The translations under genes were made by a program, and so were the position numbers. From assembly GCA_021442555.1 (NCBI GenBank), contig JABUSV010000217.1, forward strand, positions 1-43,137: a DNA stretch of 43,137 bases, given 5' to 3'. The notes below the pieces were generated by a model, which saw only the letters and a list, made by a program, of their open reading frames with translations, was not told the DNA's origin and made no database searches. Origin of the DNA: Pseudobutyrivibrio sp. (GTDB taxonomy: Bacteria; Bacillota; Clostridia; Lachnospirales; Lachnospiraceae). Positions within the stretch are counted from its first letter, which is position 1. Every line of letters begins with the position of its first letter. Below, piece after piece: positions 14,866 through 22,329 of this stretch.

Positions 14866-15258
14866 TTAAGCTGTAGTCTTTTTGCCGTTGGCAGTGAGCT
14901 TCATTACCTCTTTCCAGGTATCACGCATGGTTCTAAGATGCTTTAGGACTTCCTCGAGATACTTTGGATCCTTGGTCATCATAGCCTTGTGAAGCTGCTC
15001 GTTCATATAGTTATACACATTGTCAAAGTCCTTGGCTATCGGATATTTGTGATCCAATGACAGCTGGAACTCCTCGATGATATTCTGAACTTTTCTAATG
15101 TTAGTATGTGCTTTTTGGATATCCTTGTTTTCGCAAGCAACGATACCGATGTTACAAAATTTGATTGCCCCCTCATACAGCATCAATGTTAATTCCGCAG
15201 GTGAAGCTGTCAAAATCTTATTTTTTGCATACGCATCATAACCATTAGGAAGTGCCAT
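14866..15258 (-). CDS. fliS: Flagellin export chaperone FliS
   Basis: A 130-aa cytoplasmic chaperone that caps the flagellin C-terminus before export. It begins MALPNGYDAYAKNKILTASPAELTLMLYEGAIKF, the family's signature (Y-x-x-N.i.TASP.eLi.MLYdGai.f). Four helices follow, including YMNEQLHKAMMTKD and HLRTMRDTWKEVM. Length is normal. It lies 13 bp after fliD with a good AGGAGG site and is followed by the FliT-like gene. Confidence 0.95.
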   Translation of the reverse strand: MALPNGYDAYAKNKILTASPAELTLMLYEGAIKFCNIGIVACENKDIQKAHTNIRKVQNIIEEFQLSLDHKYPIAKDFDNVYNYMNEQLHKAMMTKDPKYLEEVLKHLRTMRDTWKEVMKLTANGKKTTA

Positions 15259-15271
15259 TAATTATTCCTCC

Positions 15272-17494
15272 TTAGCCAAGCAGTGATGTTACCGAAGATG
15301 AGTTGCTCTGCATCTTGGCAAGAGCAGACTCCATTGCTGCAAACTGCTTGTAATATTTATCTTCCATGTCTGTGACCCTTTGAGTCCACTTGTCTATCAG
15401 TTCCTTGTAGCTGGTCTGTTCCTTTTCCATCTCCTTGTCATTGTATACAGTAAATGCACTGCTTATAGAAGATGACTTCATCTTGTTATCGATGGCAGAA
15501 TACAGTCCTGATGTGAGCTGCTTCATAAAGTTGATTACACTGTCAGGATCTGATGTAATAGCTGCTCTGAGCTTGTCAGCACTGCCAGAAGAGCTGCTGT
15601 CATCCGGGTCGCCATCTATATGATATGCATACTGTTCATTTTTAGCTGCATTCATAAAGCCCAGTGTCTGGATTCCAAAGCTTCCGAGGCTATATGTATT
15701 TCCATTCCCATCCTCATAGCTCTTCATCATGGAAGTTGTCATTACGTTGATAAGATCTCCCAAGGTACCATCACGTCTAAGGATAGCTTCTCTAATCTTC
15801 TGCTCCCATTTCTCCACTTCCTTGTCGGACATCTCTGCCTTTTCATCATCGGTAAGTGGCTCATAGCCTTTGGCTGCATCTGCATTGTAGAGCTTGTTCA
15901 TCTCGTTGATAACCGAATTGTACTCAGAGAAGAAGTCTTTGATCTTGTCGTACAATCCATCAACATCTGTATCTGTAGTAAGTGTTATTGCCTCATTTTC
16001 CGCAGTAACTGCCTTAGCCTGAATAGTCAGACCATTGATAGAAAATGAATTAGATGAGCTTGTAAACTTTGCGCCGTTAAGGTCAATCACAGCATCAGCC
16101 CCATCTATCTTAACAGCACGGTCCTCCTCAGATGTGCCTGTTCCTGGCATCTGAAGTGTTCCATCTACATATTGAGCTGCTGTTGTAATATCCTGCTTTG
16201 CCTGGTTAAAAAGTGTCGCCTCATCCTTTTGAAGCCATACATTCTCTCCAAACAGATCAACCACTTTGTATCCGTTAAGCTCTACTGATTCTATAGTTGC
16301 ATCGAAGGTCTCAATAGAAGTTGTAAGATTATCTATTGTGTTTCTCTTTGCTGTAAGGTCAGCAGTCAATCCACTGGTCTCATCTCCTACCGTAGCCTTG
16401 GCGTTGTCATATATAGTCTGTATATCATCTTTTGTTATATCTCCTGACTGAAGCTTTGCCTTGATGTCTGATTCAGTAGCACTTTCCTCCAGGCCATATG
16501 CAGTCAAATCTACTACGCCTTCCTTGGAAAGCTTTTTGATTTCTGCAGTCAGTTTGTCATTAAGTACATCCTTGTCACTTTCAGACAATGCAGGATCGTC
16601 TATTGTGTCAATATACTTCTTTACAACTTCATTAGATGCATTTATGCTGTCTATTTTCTTGGATATAACTGTTGCCTCTGATTCAGCTGTAGCCTTTGAT
16701 GTCTGGAGGTCTTTTCTGTCGATAATCATGGACTGCACATCTGTAATGGCAGTTTGAAGAGTATCCCACTCACCGGAATCTATAACTGTTGCCCCATCTA
16801 CAACTGAGTGGTTTACCATACCAGCTTTGGTGTTGTAAGTATCTCTGTCAGCTGCTGTAGAAGTCATAAGACCCAGGTTGGCCAACAGGTTAAGGCCTTC
16901 CTGATTGCTGGCCGTAAGGGTAAAATCATTTTCCTTGCCAGACTTCTCAGAGCTTACAAATATACGCTGATTCGCCTGGTCGTAATTGGCATTGAGACCT
17001 GCACTCTTGAGCTTGTCAATAACAGTGCTTACTGTTTCATCTGCATCAAAAGTAATAGCCTTGGAATCAGACCCAACCTTGACATTGATAGTGGCAGAAT
17101 CTGTTATTCCTGTTCCAAGATTGCCAAGCTTAGTCTTTTCTGTAGTAGCAGCATCAAGCTTTGCACCTGTTAAGTACCCTGCTGTTGCAAGAGACTTTAT
17201 CTTTAATGACTGTGTACCTGTTACTGCTGTAGAGCTTGCTACAACAGATGCTTTTGTGGCATCAGATACACTGGTTTTTTTCATATTATAAGCTGTAGAA
17301 AATCTGAGATTACTTACACTGGAATAGAGGCTGTACACCTTGGTGTTCAATGCCTTCCACGCATCCTGCTTGTAGGTAACCTTAGTCTGAGCTTTTTTAT
17401 ATTTATCTGTCTTCGCTGAATAAGCTGATACCATCGCCTCGATGATAGCTTCTGTATCCAGGCCGGAGTTCATACCTGTTATTCTAATAGGCAT
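15272..17494 (-). CDS. fliD: Flagellar filament cap protein FliD (HAP2)
   Basis: Caps the growing filament and folds incoming flagellin. The N-terminus MPIRITGMNSGLDTEAIIEAMV is the FliD_N start, followed by VTYKQDAWKALNTKVYSLYSSVSNLR and ATAGYLTGAKL. The C-terminal FliD_C region contains LRRDGTLGDLINVM, SFGIQTLGFM and KLRAAITSDPDSVINFM. It ends in a coiled coil (about 690-735) needed for contact with the filament. At 740 aa it is long for the family (usually about 450-660). The extra part is a Ser/Thr/Asp-rich, partly coiled section at about 225-420. GGAGG lies six bases before the ATG, and it is second in the sigma-28 operon behind flaG. Confidence 0.95.
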   Translation of the reverse strand: MPIRITGMNSGLDTEAIIEAMVSAYSAKTDKYKKAQTKVTYKQDAWKALNTKVYSLYSSVSNLRFSTAYNMKKTSVSDATKASVVASSTAVTGTQSLKIKSLATAGYLTGAKLDAATTEKTKLGNLGTGITDSATINVKVGSDSKAITFDADETVSTVIDKLKSAGLNANYDQANQRIFVSSEKSGKENDFTLTASNQEGLNLLANLGLMTSTAADRDTYNTKAGMVNHSVVDGATVIDSGEWDTLQTAITDVQSMIIDRKDLQTSKATAESEATVISKKIDSINASNEVVKKYIDTIDDPALSESDKDVLNDKLTAEIKKLSKEGVVDLTAYGLEESATESDIKAKLQSGDITKDDIQTIYDNAKATVGDETSGLTADLTAKRNTIDNLTTSIETFDATIESVELNGYKVVDLFGENVWLQKDEATLFNQAKQDITTAAQYVDGTLQMPGTGTSEEDRAVKIDGADAVIDLNGAKFTSSSNSFSINGLTIQAKAVTAENEAITLTTDTDVDGLYDKIKDFFSEYNSVINEMNKLYNADAAKGYEPLTDDEKAEMSDKEVEKWEQKIREAILRRDGTLGDLINVMTTSMMKSYEDGNGNTYSLGSFGIQTLGFMNAAKNEQYAYHIDGDPDDSSSSGSADKLRAAITSDPDSVINFMKQLTSGLYSAIDNKMKSSSISSAFTVYNDKEMEKEQTSYKELIDKWTQRVTDMEDKYYKQFAAMESALAKMQSNSSSVTSLLG

Positions 17495-17504
17495 AGGCTA
17501 CCTC

Positions 17505-17939
17505 CTATCTTCTCTCATCCACCATGATTCCAGCCAATTCCCATGCCTTAGCTATCAGATCAAGTGTCTCCTCAGCAGGGAATTCCTTTACCACTTCACC
17601 GCTGTCTCTATCCACCATCTTGATAGTTACACGATTGGTCTGCTCATGGATACCAAACTTTGCCTCAACAGATGCTGTGTGTGCATTAATTTTTTCCACT
17701 GCATCTCTGATTGCTGCCATTGAGGCCTGTCCATTATCACGATTCTTCTCATTGATTTCAAACTTTGTGCTCTCTGCATTATTAATCTGCCCAGCCTCTA
17801 CAGGCGATGGTACCTTTACCTCAGCGGCTTCAGCAGCTTTTGTTTCTGCTACTCTTGCAGATGCATTTGACACACTTGGACTTCCCTGTCCCTGGTAGCT
17901 AGATGGACTAGCTGCTCTGCTTAACGATTTAACATCCAT
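17505..17939 (-). CDS. flaG: FlaG family protein
   Basis: A small cytoplasmic/flagellar FlaG protein of about 144 aa. I start it at the ATG at 17939 (MDVKSLSRA), which has GGAGG eight bases upstream, rather than at the longer frame from 17969. The first 75 residues are disordered and rich in Ala, Ser and Glu. The C-terminal FlaG domain reads VEAKFGIHEQTNRVTIKMVDRDSGEVVKEFP, followed by EETLDLIAKAWELAGIMVDERR. FlaG influences filament length in several bacteria. It is the first gene of the operon with fliD, fliS and fliT, and its Shine-Dalgarno sequence lies in a CsrA-type hairpin. Confidence 0.9.
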   Translation of the reverse strand: MDVKSLSRAASPSSYQGQGSPSVSNASARVAETKAAEAAEVKVPSPVEAGQINNAESTKFEINEKNRDNGQASMAAIRDAVEKINAHTASVEAKFGIHEQTNRVTIKMVDRDSGEVVKEFPAEETLDLIAKAWELAGIMVDERR

Positions 17940-17943
17940 TTCA

Positions 17944-17959
17944 AACACCTCCATGTGTT
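17944..17959 (-). promoter_or_regulatory. Candidate CsrA site over the flaG Shine-Dalgarno sequence
   Basis: RNA AACAC-AUGGAG-GUGUU: five perfect pairs and a hexaloop that holds the GGAG of the ribosome binding site. The core ACAUGGAGGU is an exact match to ACANGGANGU. CsrA bound here would block initiation at flaG. Confidence 0.7.
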
Positions 17960-18010
17960 GTACGAACAATAGGTTTCACTACCCGCTAAGGTAGTCTTTC
18001 TTATTTTCTC

Positions 18011-18037
18011 TATCGGCATGATAGTTTAGTTACTTTA
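18011..18037 (-). promoter_or_regulatory. Sigma-28 promoter of flaG-fliD-fliS-fliT
   Basis: Minus strand TAAA-N16-GCCGATAG, a near-perfect match to the sigma-D/sigma-28 consensus, placed about 70 bp before flaG and directly after the csrA terminator. Confidence 0.85.
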
Positions 18038-18052
18038 CACCACTTTACAATA

Positions 18053-18099
18053 TTTTTGTGAAAAAAATAAAGGAATGGACCCAGTTGAATCCATTCCTT
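18053..18099 (-). terminator. Intrinsic terminator after csrA
   Basis: Ten perfect pairs, AAGGAATGGA/TCCATTCCTT, with a ten-base loop. On the minus strand the stem is followed by TTTATTTTTTT. It ends the flgM-to-csrA operon. Confidence 0.93.
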
Positions 18100-18103
18100 A
18101 TAG

Positions 18104-18319
18104 TTAAAACAATCCATTTAGCGCATCTATGCCATCCATATTCATGATTTCTTCGTTTTCCTTCTGGATTTCGAGATATATCTCCTTACGATAGATAGAA
18201 ACATCTCTAGGTGCAGAAATACCGATTTTAACCTGATCACCCTTTACCTCAAGAACAGTGATTTCAATGTTGTTATTGAGCATAATGGCATCGCCAGTCT
18301 TACGTGTCAAAGCTAACAT
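18104..18319 (-). CDS. csrA: Carbon storage regulator CsrA (RNA-binding)
   Basis: A 71-aa post-transcriptional regulator that binds GGA in RNA hairpin loops as a dimer. It has MLALTRKTGDAIMLNNNIEITVLEVKGDQVKIGISAPRDVSIYRKEIY, with both RNA-contact regions conserved (LTRK at the N-terminus and the strand with PRDVSIYRKE). It starts two bases after the fliW stop, as in B. subtilis fliW-csrA. In that species CsrA represses flagellin translation and FliW antagonises it. Matching GGA hairpins lie in the flagellin, flaG and FliD-like leaders of this window. Confidence 0.97.
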   Translation of the reverse strand: MLALTRKTGDAIMLNNNIEITVLEVKGDQVKIGISAPRDVSIYRKEIYLEIQKENEEIMNMDGIDALNGLF

Positions 18320-18321
18320 TA

Positions 18322-18774
18322 TTACTCACCATCCTTTCCCTTAAGAGCATCATATATTGGGAAACGAATAGGCTCGTCGCCGTCTACGATAATCTGGTCT
18401 CCCAGATTGTTATCTGTGTTAACAATGATTGGTGCTCTAAGATTGATTGTAGCTTGTGTAGGGTCCTTAGGAACTCTGACAGTTGTCAAAATATATGTGT
18501 TATCAGCATTAAGCTCTCCAAGTGCAGACAGATATTCTTCCTTGAAGGAAGGACTGTAGTCTGGCTTAACCTTGAGAGGAATCATTACAGGCATGGCAAA
18601 ATCTGTTTCGTCCATGGACTGGAGCCACATAATATTGCCCTTGTCTTCTTTTTCCTCATCAAAGATGAGTGCATACTTTTTCATATCAGGAAAGCCAATA
18701 AGACCATTGATTAAAGTGATAATCTTGTCCTCAGCTATCTCGATTTCTCCGAATAGTCTGGTTTTAACCCTCAT
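18322..18774 (-). CDS. fliW: Flagellar assembly factor FliW
   Basis: A 150-aa protein that binds either flagellin or CsrA and so reports the cytoplasmic flagellin level. It reads MRVKTRLFGEIEIAEDKIITLINGLIGFPDMKKYALI, then WLQSMDETDFAMPVMIP and NLRAPIIVNTDNNLGDQIIV, all typical of FliW. Length is normal. It lies between flgL and csrA, the conserved order. Confidence 0.97.
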   Translation of the reverse strand: MRVKTRLFGEIEIAEDKIITLINGLIGFPDMKKYALIFDEEKEDKGNIMWLQSMDETDFAMPVMIPLKVKPDYSPSFKEEYLSALGELNADNTYILTTVRVPKDPTQATINLRAPIIVNTDNNLGDQIIVDGDEPIRFPIYDALKGKDGE

Positions 18775-18810
18775 TTACGTTCTCCTTTGTTGTGATATCC
18801 CCTGCTAATA

Positions 18811-20460
18811 TTAGATGTAGTTCAACAGGGTCTGCTGTCCCAGTTTGCCAGCAGCTGTCAGGGATGCCTGATAAGCTGTATAGGCTGCTGTATATTCGAT
18901 GATAATCTGAGACAAATCGATGTCATCATTCTGTGACTGAAGTTCCTGAACTGTCTCCTGCTGGTCACTCATTCTCTTTTCTGTAAGAGCAAGAGAATCT
19001 GTAACGCAACCTAAGTTGGTAATACCAAGATTTACCTGCGCCAGATATCCATCCAGCTTGCCAATCTCTGTAGAAAACAGCTTCTGCAAATCATTGTCAG
19101 CAAAATCAGCTTCCTTCTGGGCTGCTGTCTTATATGCTGCAAGCGCATCTTGAGAAGCTTTATCATCATACTGAGCTTCACCCTGTAATACTATTATTTT
19201 ATCAATTTTTTCATGGGCTGCAATGGATTTCTTTACAGTAGCAATCATTTCTGTAATATCTCTTAGAATATCGCTGTTAAAAACATCTGACGCCTCAGTG
19301 TTTACTGTGATTGTCTGATTAACCGCCACAGTATATTCAATATCAAACTGTATCTCGTCTGCGTTAAAGCCCTCAAGGTCTGTTGTAAACTTGGTGTATT
19401 CTACATCCTTGTCATTAGGAATATCATGATAGGTACAGTTATAGTAGTATTCGGGTCTAAGTTCGCCCTCCTCAAAACCGGCTTTGTAGTAATCTACTCT
19501 AAGCTTTGAATTGGTGGTCTTTATTTCATTAGCTACATTTGCTCCAAATATTATCTCCCCTGTTTCCTTGAGAAATACTATTTCATCATCCGCTACTGTT
19601 ACAGGGTCTGTACTATCAGCAACACATGCCTGAAACCAATTTGGATCTGAACTGTTGTCATATACATGAATCTTGTAGGTGCTATCAGCTATCTTTGTGT
19701 TGATATCATTATTACTGAACTTGAGCGTGGCTTTTATCTCATCTTCAGATACTGTACCATCCTCATCAGTGTCAGCAATCTTAACCTTGTCATAACCCAG
19801 TCTCACACGATAGTACTCAGATGTATAGGTCTCGGCAATCTGAGCGTCATCCATTTGATTATATGCTGTGTTATCAGTTTCCTTTAGTGCCAGCTCGGCC
19901 TTAGCCCTGACAGGTGAATCCGGCACAGTTACGCTGCCATAATAATATCTGTGAGTTTCCAAATCATCAGATGTGAATTCCTGAGTGATGGAGTACTCTG
20001 TAATATTATCATCCGACATGAATACCAGGTCCCTGTCTGTACGATAGCCAGTAAATACTGTTCTTCCGGCATAATCTGCGTTACCCTCGGCAAACATGGC
20101 CTGTTGCAGCTTTTCTAACTGAGTGAGGATAGTCTCTCTGTCTGTCTGAGTCAGCGTATCTGTCGAGCCCTTAACCGACAAGGTTCTTGCATCTGTCATG
20201 AGACTTTTGATATTTAAGAGCGCTGTCTCTGTAACATCCAGCCATGACTGTGCATCAGGGATGTTACGCTTATAGTACTGATTGACCTTGGATAATGTGG
20301 TAGACAGTCTAAGTGATCTTATAGCTACTACCGGATCATCAGATGGTTTATTAATCTTTTTCTGGGTGGTCATCTGAGTGTTGCGGTCATTAACGCCACC
20401 TTTTGTACCATTGATATTAAATGAAGCATTGTTCATTATCATATTGTTGGTTACTCTCAT
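18811..20460 (-). CDS. flgL: Flagellar hook-associated protein 3 (FlgL) with a large insertion
   Basis: The hook-filament junction protein next to the filament. The N-terminus MRVTNNMIMNNASFNIN, with KINKPSDDPVVAIRSLRLSTTL, and the C-terminus DIDLSQIIIEYTAAYTAYQASLTAAGKLGQQTLLNYI are clear FlgL ends. The usual size is about 300 aa, but this one is 549. The extra roughly 250 residues lie in the middle (about 150-400). They include DTDEDGTVSEDE at residues 230-241, a full EF-hand-type calcium-loop pattern (acidic at 1, 3, 5, Gly at 6, Val at 8, Glu at 12). The gene lies 11 bp after flgK in the flgM operon. Confidence 0.93.
   Translation of the reverse strand: MRVTNNMIMNNASFNINGTKGGVNDRNTQMTTQKKINKPSDDPVVAIRSLRLSTTLSKVNQYYKRNIPDAQSWLDVTETALLNIKSLMTDARTLSVKGSTDTLTQTDRETILTQLEKLQQAMFAEGNADYAGRTVFTGYRTDRDLVFMSDDNITEYSITQEFTSDDLETHRYYYGSVTVPDSPVRAKAELALKETDNTAYNQMDDAQIAETYTSEYYRVRLGYDKVKIADTDEDGTVSEDEIKATLKFSNNDINTKIADSTYKIHVYDNSSDPNWFQACVADSTDPVTVADDEIVFLKETGEIIFGANVANEIKTTNSKLRVDYYKAGFEEGELRPEYYYNCTYHDIPNDKDVEYTKFTTDLEGFNADEIQFDIEYTVAVNQTITVNTEASDVFNSDILRDITEMIATVKKSIAAHEKIDKIIVLQGEAQYDDKASQDALAAYKTAAQKEADFADNDLQKLFSTEIGKLDGYLAQVNLGITNLGCVTDSLALTEKRMSDQQETVQELQSQNDDIDLSQIIIEYTAAYTAYQASLTAAGKLGQQTLLNYI
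19738..19773 (-). other. EF-hand-like calcium loop coded inside flgL
   Basis: Codes residues 230-241, DTDEDGTVSEDE. This fits the canonical loop DxDxDGxhxxxE at every key position. It sits in the species-specific insertion domain. Flanking helices are not obvious beyond the following EIKATLKF. Confidence 0.6.
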
Positions 20461-20471
20461 TTTGACACCTC

Positions 20472-22313
20472 CTATACTCCTGTATTAAGTATCAGTCTGT
20501 CATATATTTCGGTAAAAACTGATATACATTTAGACGACAGATTGTATGCATTTTGGAACTTGATAAGGTCTAATGCTTCCTCATCCTCGTCTACACCAGA
20601 TACCGACATTCTCTGCTGCTGGATACTTTTTTGTATGTTCTCGTAATTAGATGTAAAAATCTTGCATTCCTGTGTATCTACAGTCATGTCTGCATAGATA
20701 CACTGGAGAAATGTATCTGCTCCTCCACCTCTGAATATCTCAGTTCTTGATTCTAACTGCTGCAGCTGAACAATAATATCTGCTGCATCCTGTCCTGAGC
20801 TATAGTTTGCTGCTGTTGTGGTAGAAAAATATCTTGGGTTGCGGTCTGTTCTGTCTGCAATCTGAACATTGGCTGCAGTAAGCAGATAATAGCTGTCACT
20901 GCTTCCCGTATATCTTCCAGTAACAGGGTCCGGTTCAGAATACATGGTAAACTGTTCGTCATCCACTGGATTTTTCGCCACAAAAAACGACTCCATAGGT
21001 TCGCCATACGCATCCACACCACTGCGCTGAATATCATTAAAAGCCTCGCAGAAGTTGCGCAAAAACAGGTTCATCTGATTCTGATAATATGGGATACCCA
21101 TATAGTTAATGTCAGCACCAACCGTCAGTTTTTTGTTCATAATTCCAATCACATCATTAACAGGCGTTTCTTCCGACAGATTAAACATTATGGATGTTAT
21201 GTTGCCATCGTTATCCAGCTTATATTCAAAGGAATCATAGCTATACTTGGTAGAGTTGCACCACAGTGTTCCTGTTATAGGAAGGTTAAGTTCATTTACC
21301 TCTTTGATACTAGGATATTCTATAGTAAGAGTTCTTGCTGTGGCATCCTTTACAGTACCCTTGAGGTTCTCCTCGTTGTTTCCATCACGCATCTCAAACA
21401 TGGCCTTGAGGGTTCCGCTTGAGGTAGCTGTTACAGGGTCAAACTTCATGCCATCTTTAGCCCACACGATGTCGTATAATCCATCGATATCTGACTGGTT
21501 ATATCTTTGATTGGTATCTCTTGATTTGCACTCGAGAGTCTCAAACTCATAGGTATCTACCAGCTTTTGGCCATTAATCTTGACAGTGTAGTAGGTGGCT
21601 CCAGTATACATATCAGGATAGTTAGAGTTTCTAACCTCTGTCTCCTTGACATCTACCACAACAATCTGAGACAGCTCATCTATTAGAAGGGCTCTCTGAT
21701 CTCTAAGCTCGTTGGCATAGCTTTTCTGCTGCTCGATAACATTTATCTGTTTATTTAGTATAGCTATCTTTTGTGCTATGGAATTAATCTGGTCTACTGT
21801 AGTCTTTATCTCATCGTTGATAGAGCTTTGAAGCTCAGACAACTTGGTGTTGGTTGAATTAAAATATTCTGTGAGATTCTTGGCGTTTGATACAAATTCC
21901 TTGCGGATAGTCTCATCTCCTGCACTGCCCTGCAGAGTACTTAAGGTGTTAAACATCTTTGCATATATAGATGAGAATCCTGTAGAAGAATTAGTATTTG
22001 AAAAATAGCCCTCCACCTGGTTCATAAAATACAGCTTCTTGTCGTAGAATCCGTATTCACTCTGGTTGTTCCAGTATTTTTCGTCGTAGTACAGATCTCT
22101 ATTTTGAGTAACAGATTCTGCTGTAACACCAGTACCTACCGTGCCGTACTTCTGATGAGCTCTCAGAGCACATGACGCTACAGTATTAACCACCTGCTTA
22201 CTGTATCCCTTGGTGTTAACATTGGAGATATTGTTGGCAGTTGTGTTAATCTGAGCCTGGGATACATTTAGACCAGAATATGAAATTGTTAATCCAAAAA
22301 ATGTAGATCTCAT
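20472..22313 (-). CDS. flgK: Flagellar hook-associated protein 1 (FlgK), copy A
   Basis: The first junction protein between hook and filament, 613 aa. The N-terminus MRSTFFGLTISYSGLNVSQAQINTTANNISNVNTKGYSKQVV is the FlgK/flagellar rod-hook signature. A DLF0-like helical section (ELRDQRALLIDELSQIVVVDV) follows. The C-terminus (SVSGVDEDEEALDLIKFQNAYNLSSKCISVFTEIYDRLILNTG) has the terminal coil of the family. A related flgK-type gene lies directly upstream, 16 bp away. It has a weaker ribosome binding site (AGGA) than its paralogue. Confidence 0.93.
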   Translation of the reverse strand: MRSTFFGLTISYSGLNVSQAQINTTANNISNVNTKGYSKQVVNTVASCALRAHQKYGTVGTGVTAESVTQNRDLYYDEKYWNNQSEYGFYDKKLYFMNQVEGYFSNTNSSTGFSSIYAKMFNTLSTLQGSAGDETIRKEFVSNAKNLTEYFNSTNTKLSELQSSINDEIKTTVDQINSIAQKIAILNKQINVIEQQKSYANELRDQRALLIDELSQIVVVDVKETEVRNSNYPDMYTGATYYTVKINGQKLVDTYEFETLECKSRDTNQRYNQSDIDGLYDIVWAKDGMKFDPVTATSSGTLKAMFEMRDGNNEENLKGTVKDATARTLTIEYPSIKEVNELNLPITGTLWCNSTKYSYDSFEYKLDNDGNITSIMFNLSEETPVNDVIGIMNKKLTVGADINYMGIPYYQNQMNLFLRNFCEAFNDIQRSGVDAYGEPMESFFVAKNPVDDEQFTMYSEPDPVTGRYTGSSDSYYLLTAANVQIADRTDRNPRYFSTTTAANYSSGQDAADIIVQLQQLESRTEIFRGGGADTFLQCIYADMTVDTQECKIFTSNYENIQKSIQQQRMSVSGVDEDEEALDLIKFQNAYNLSSKCISVFTEIYDRLILNTGV

Positions 22314-22329
22314 ATCTTTTTCCTATCTG

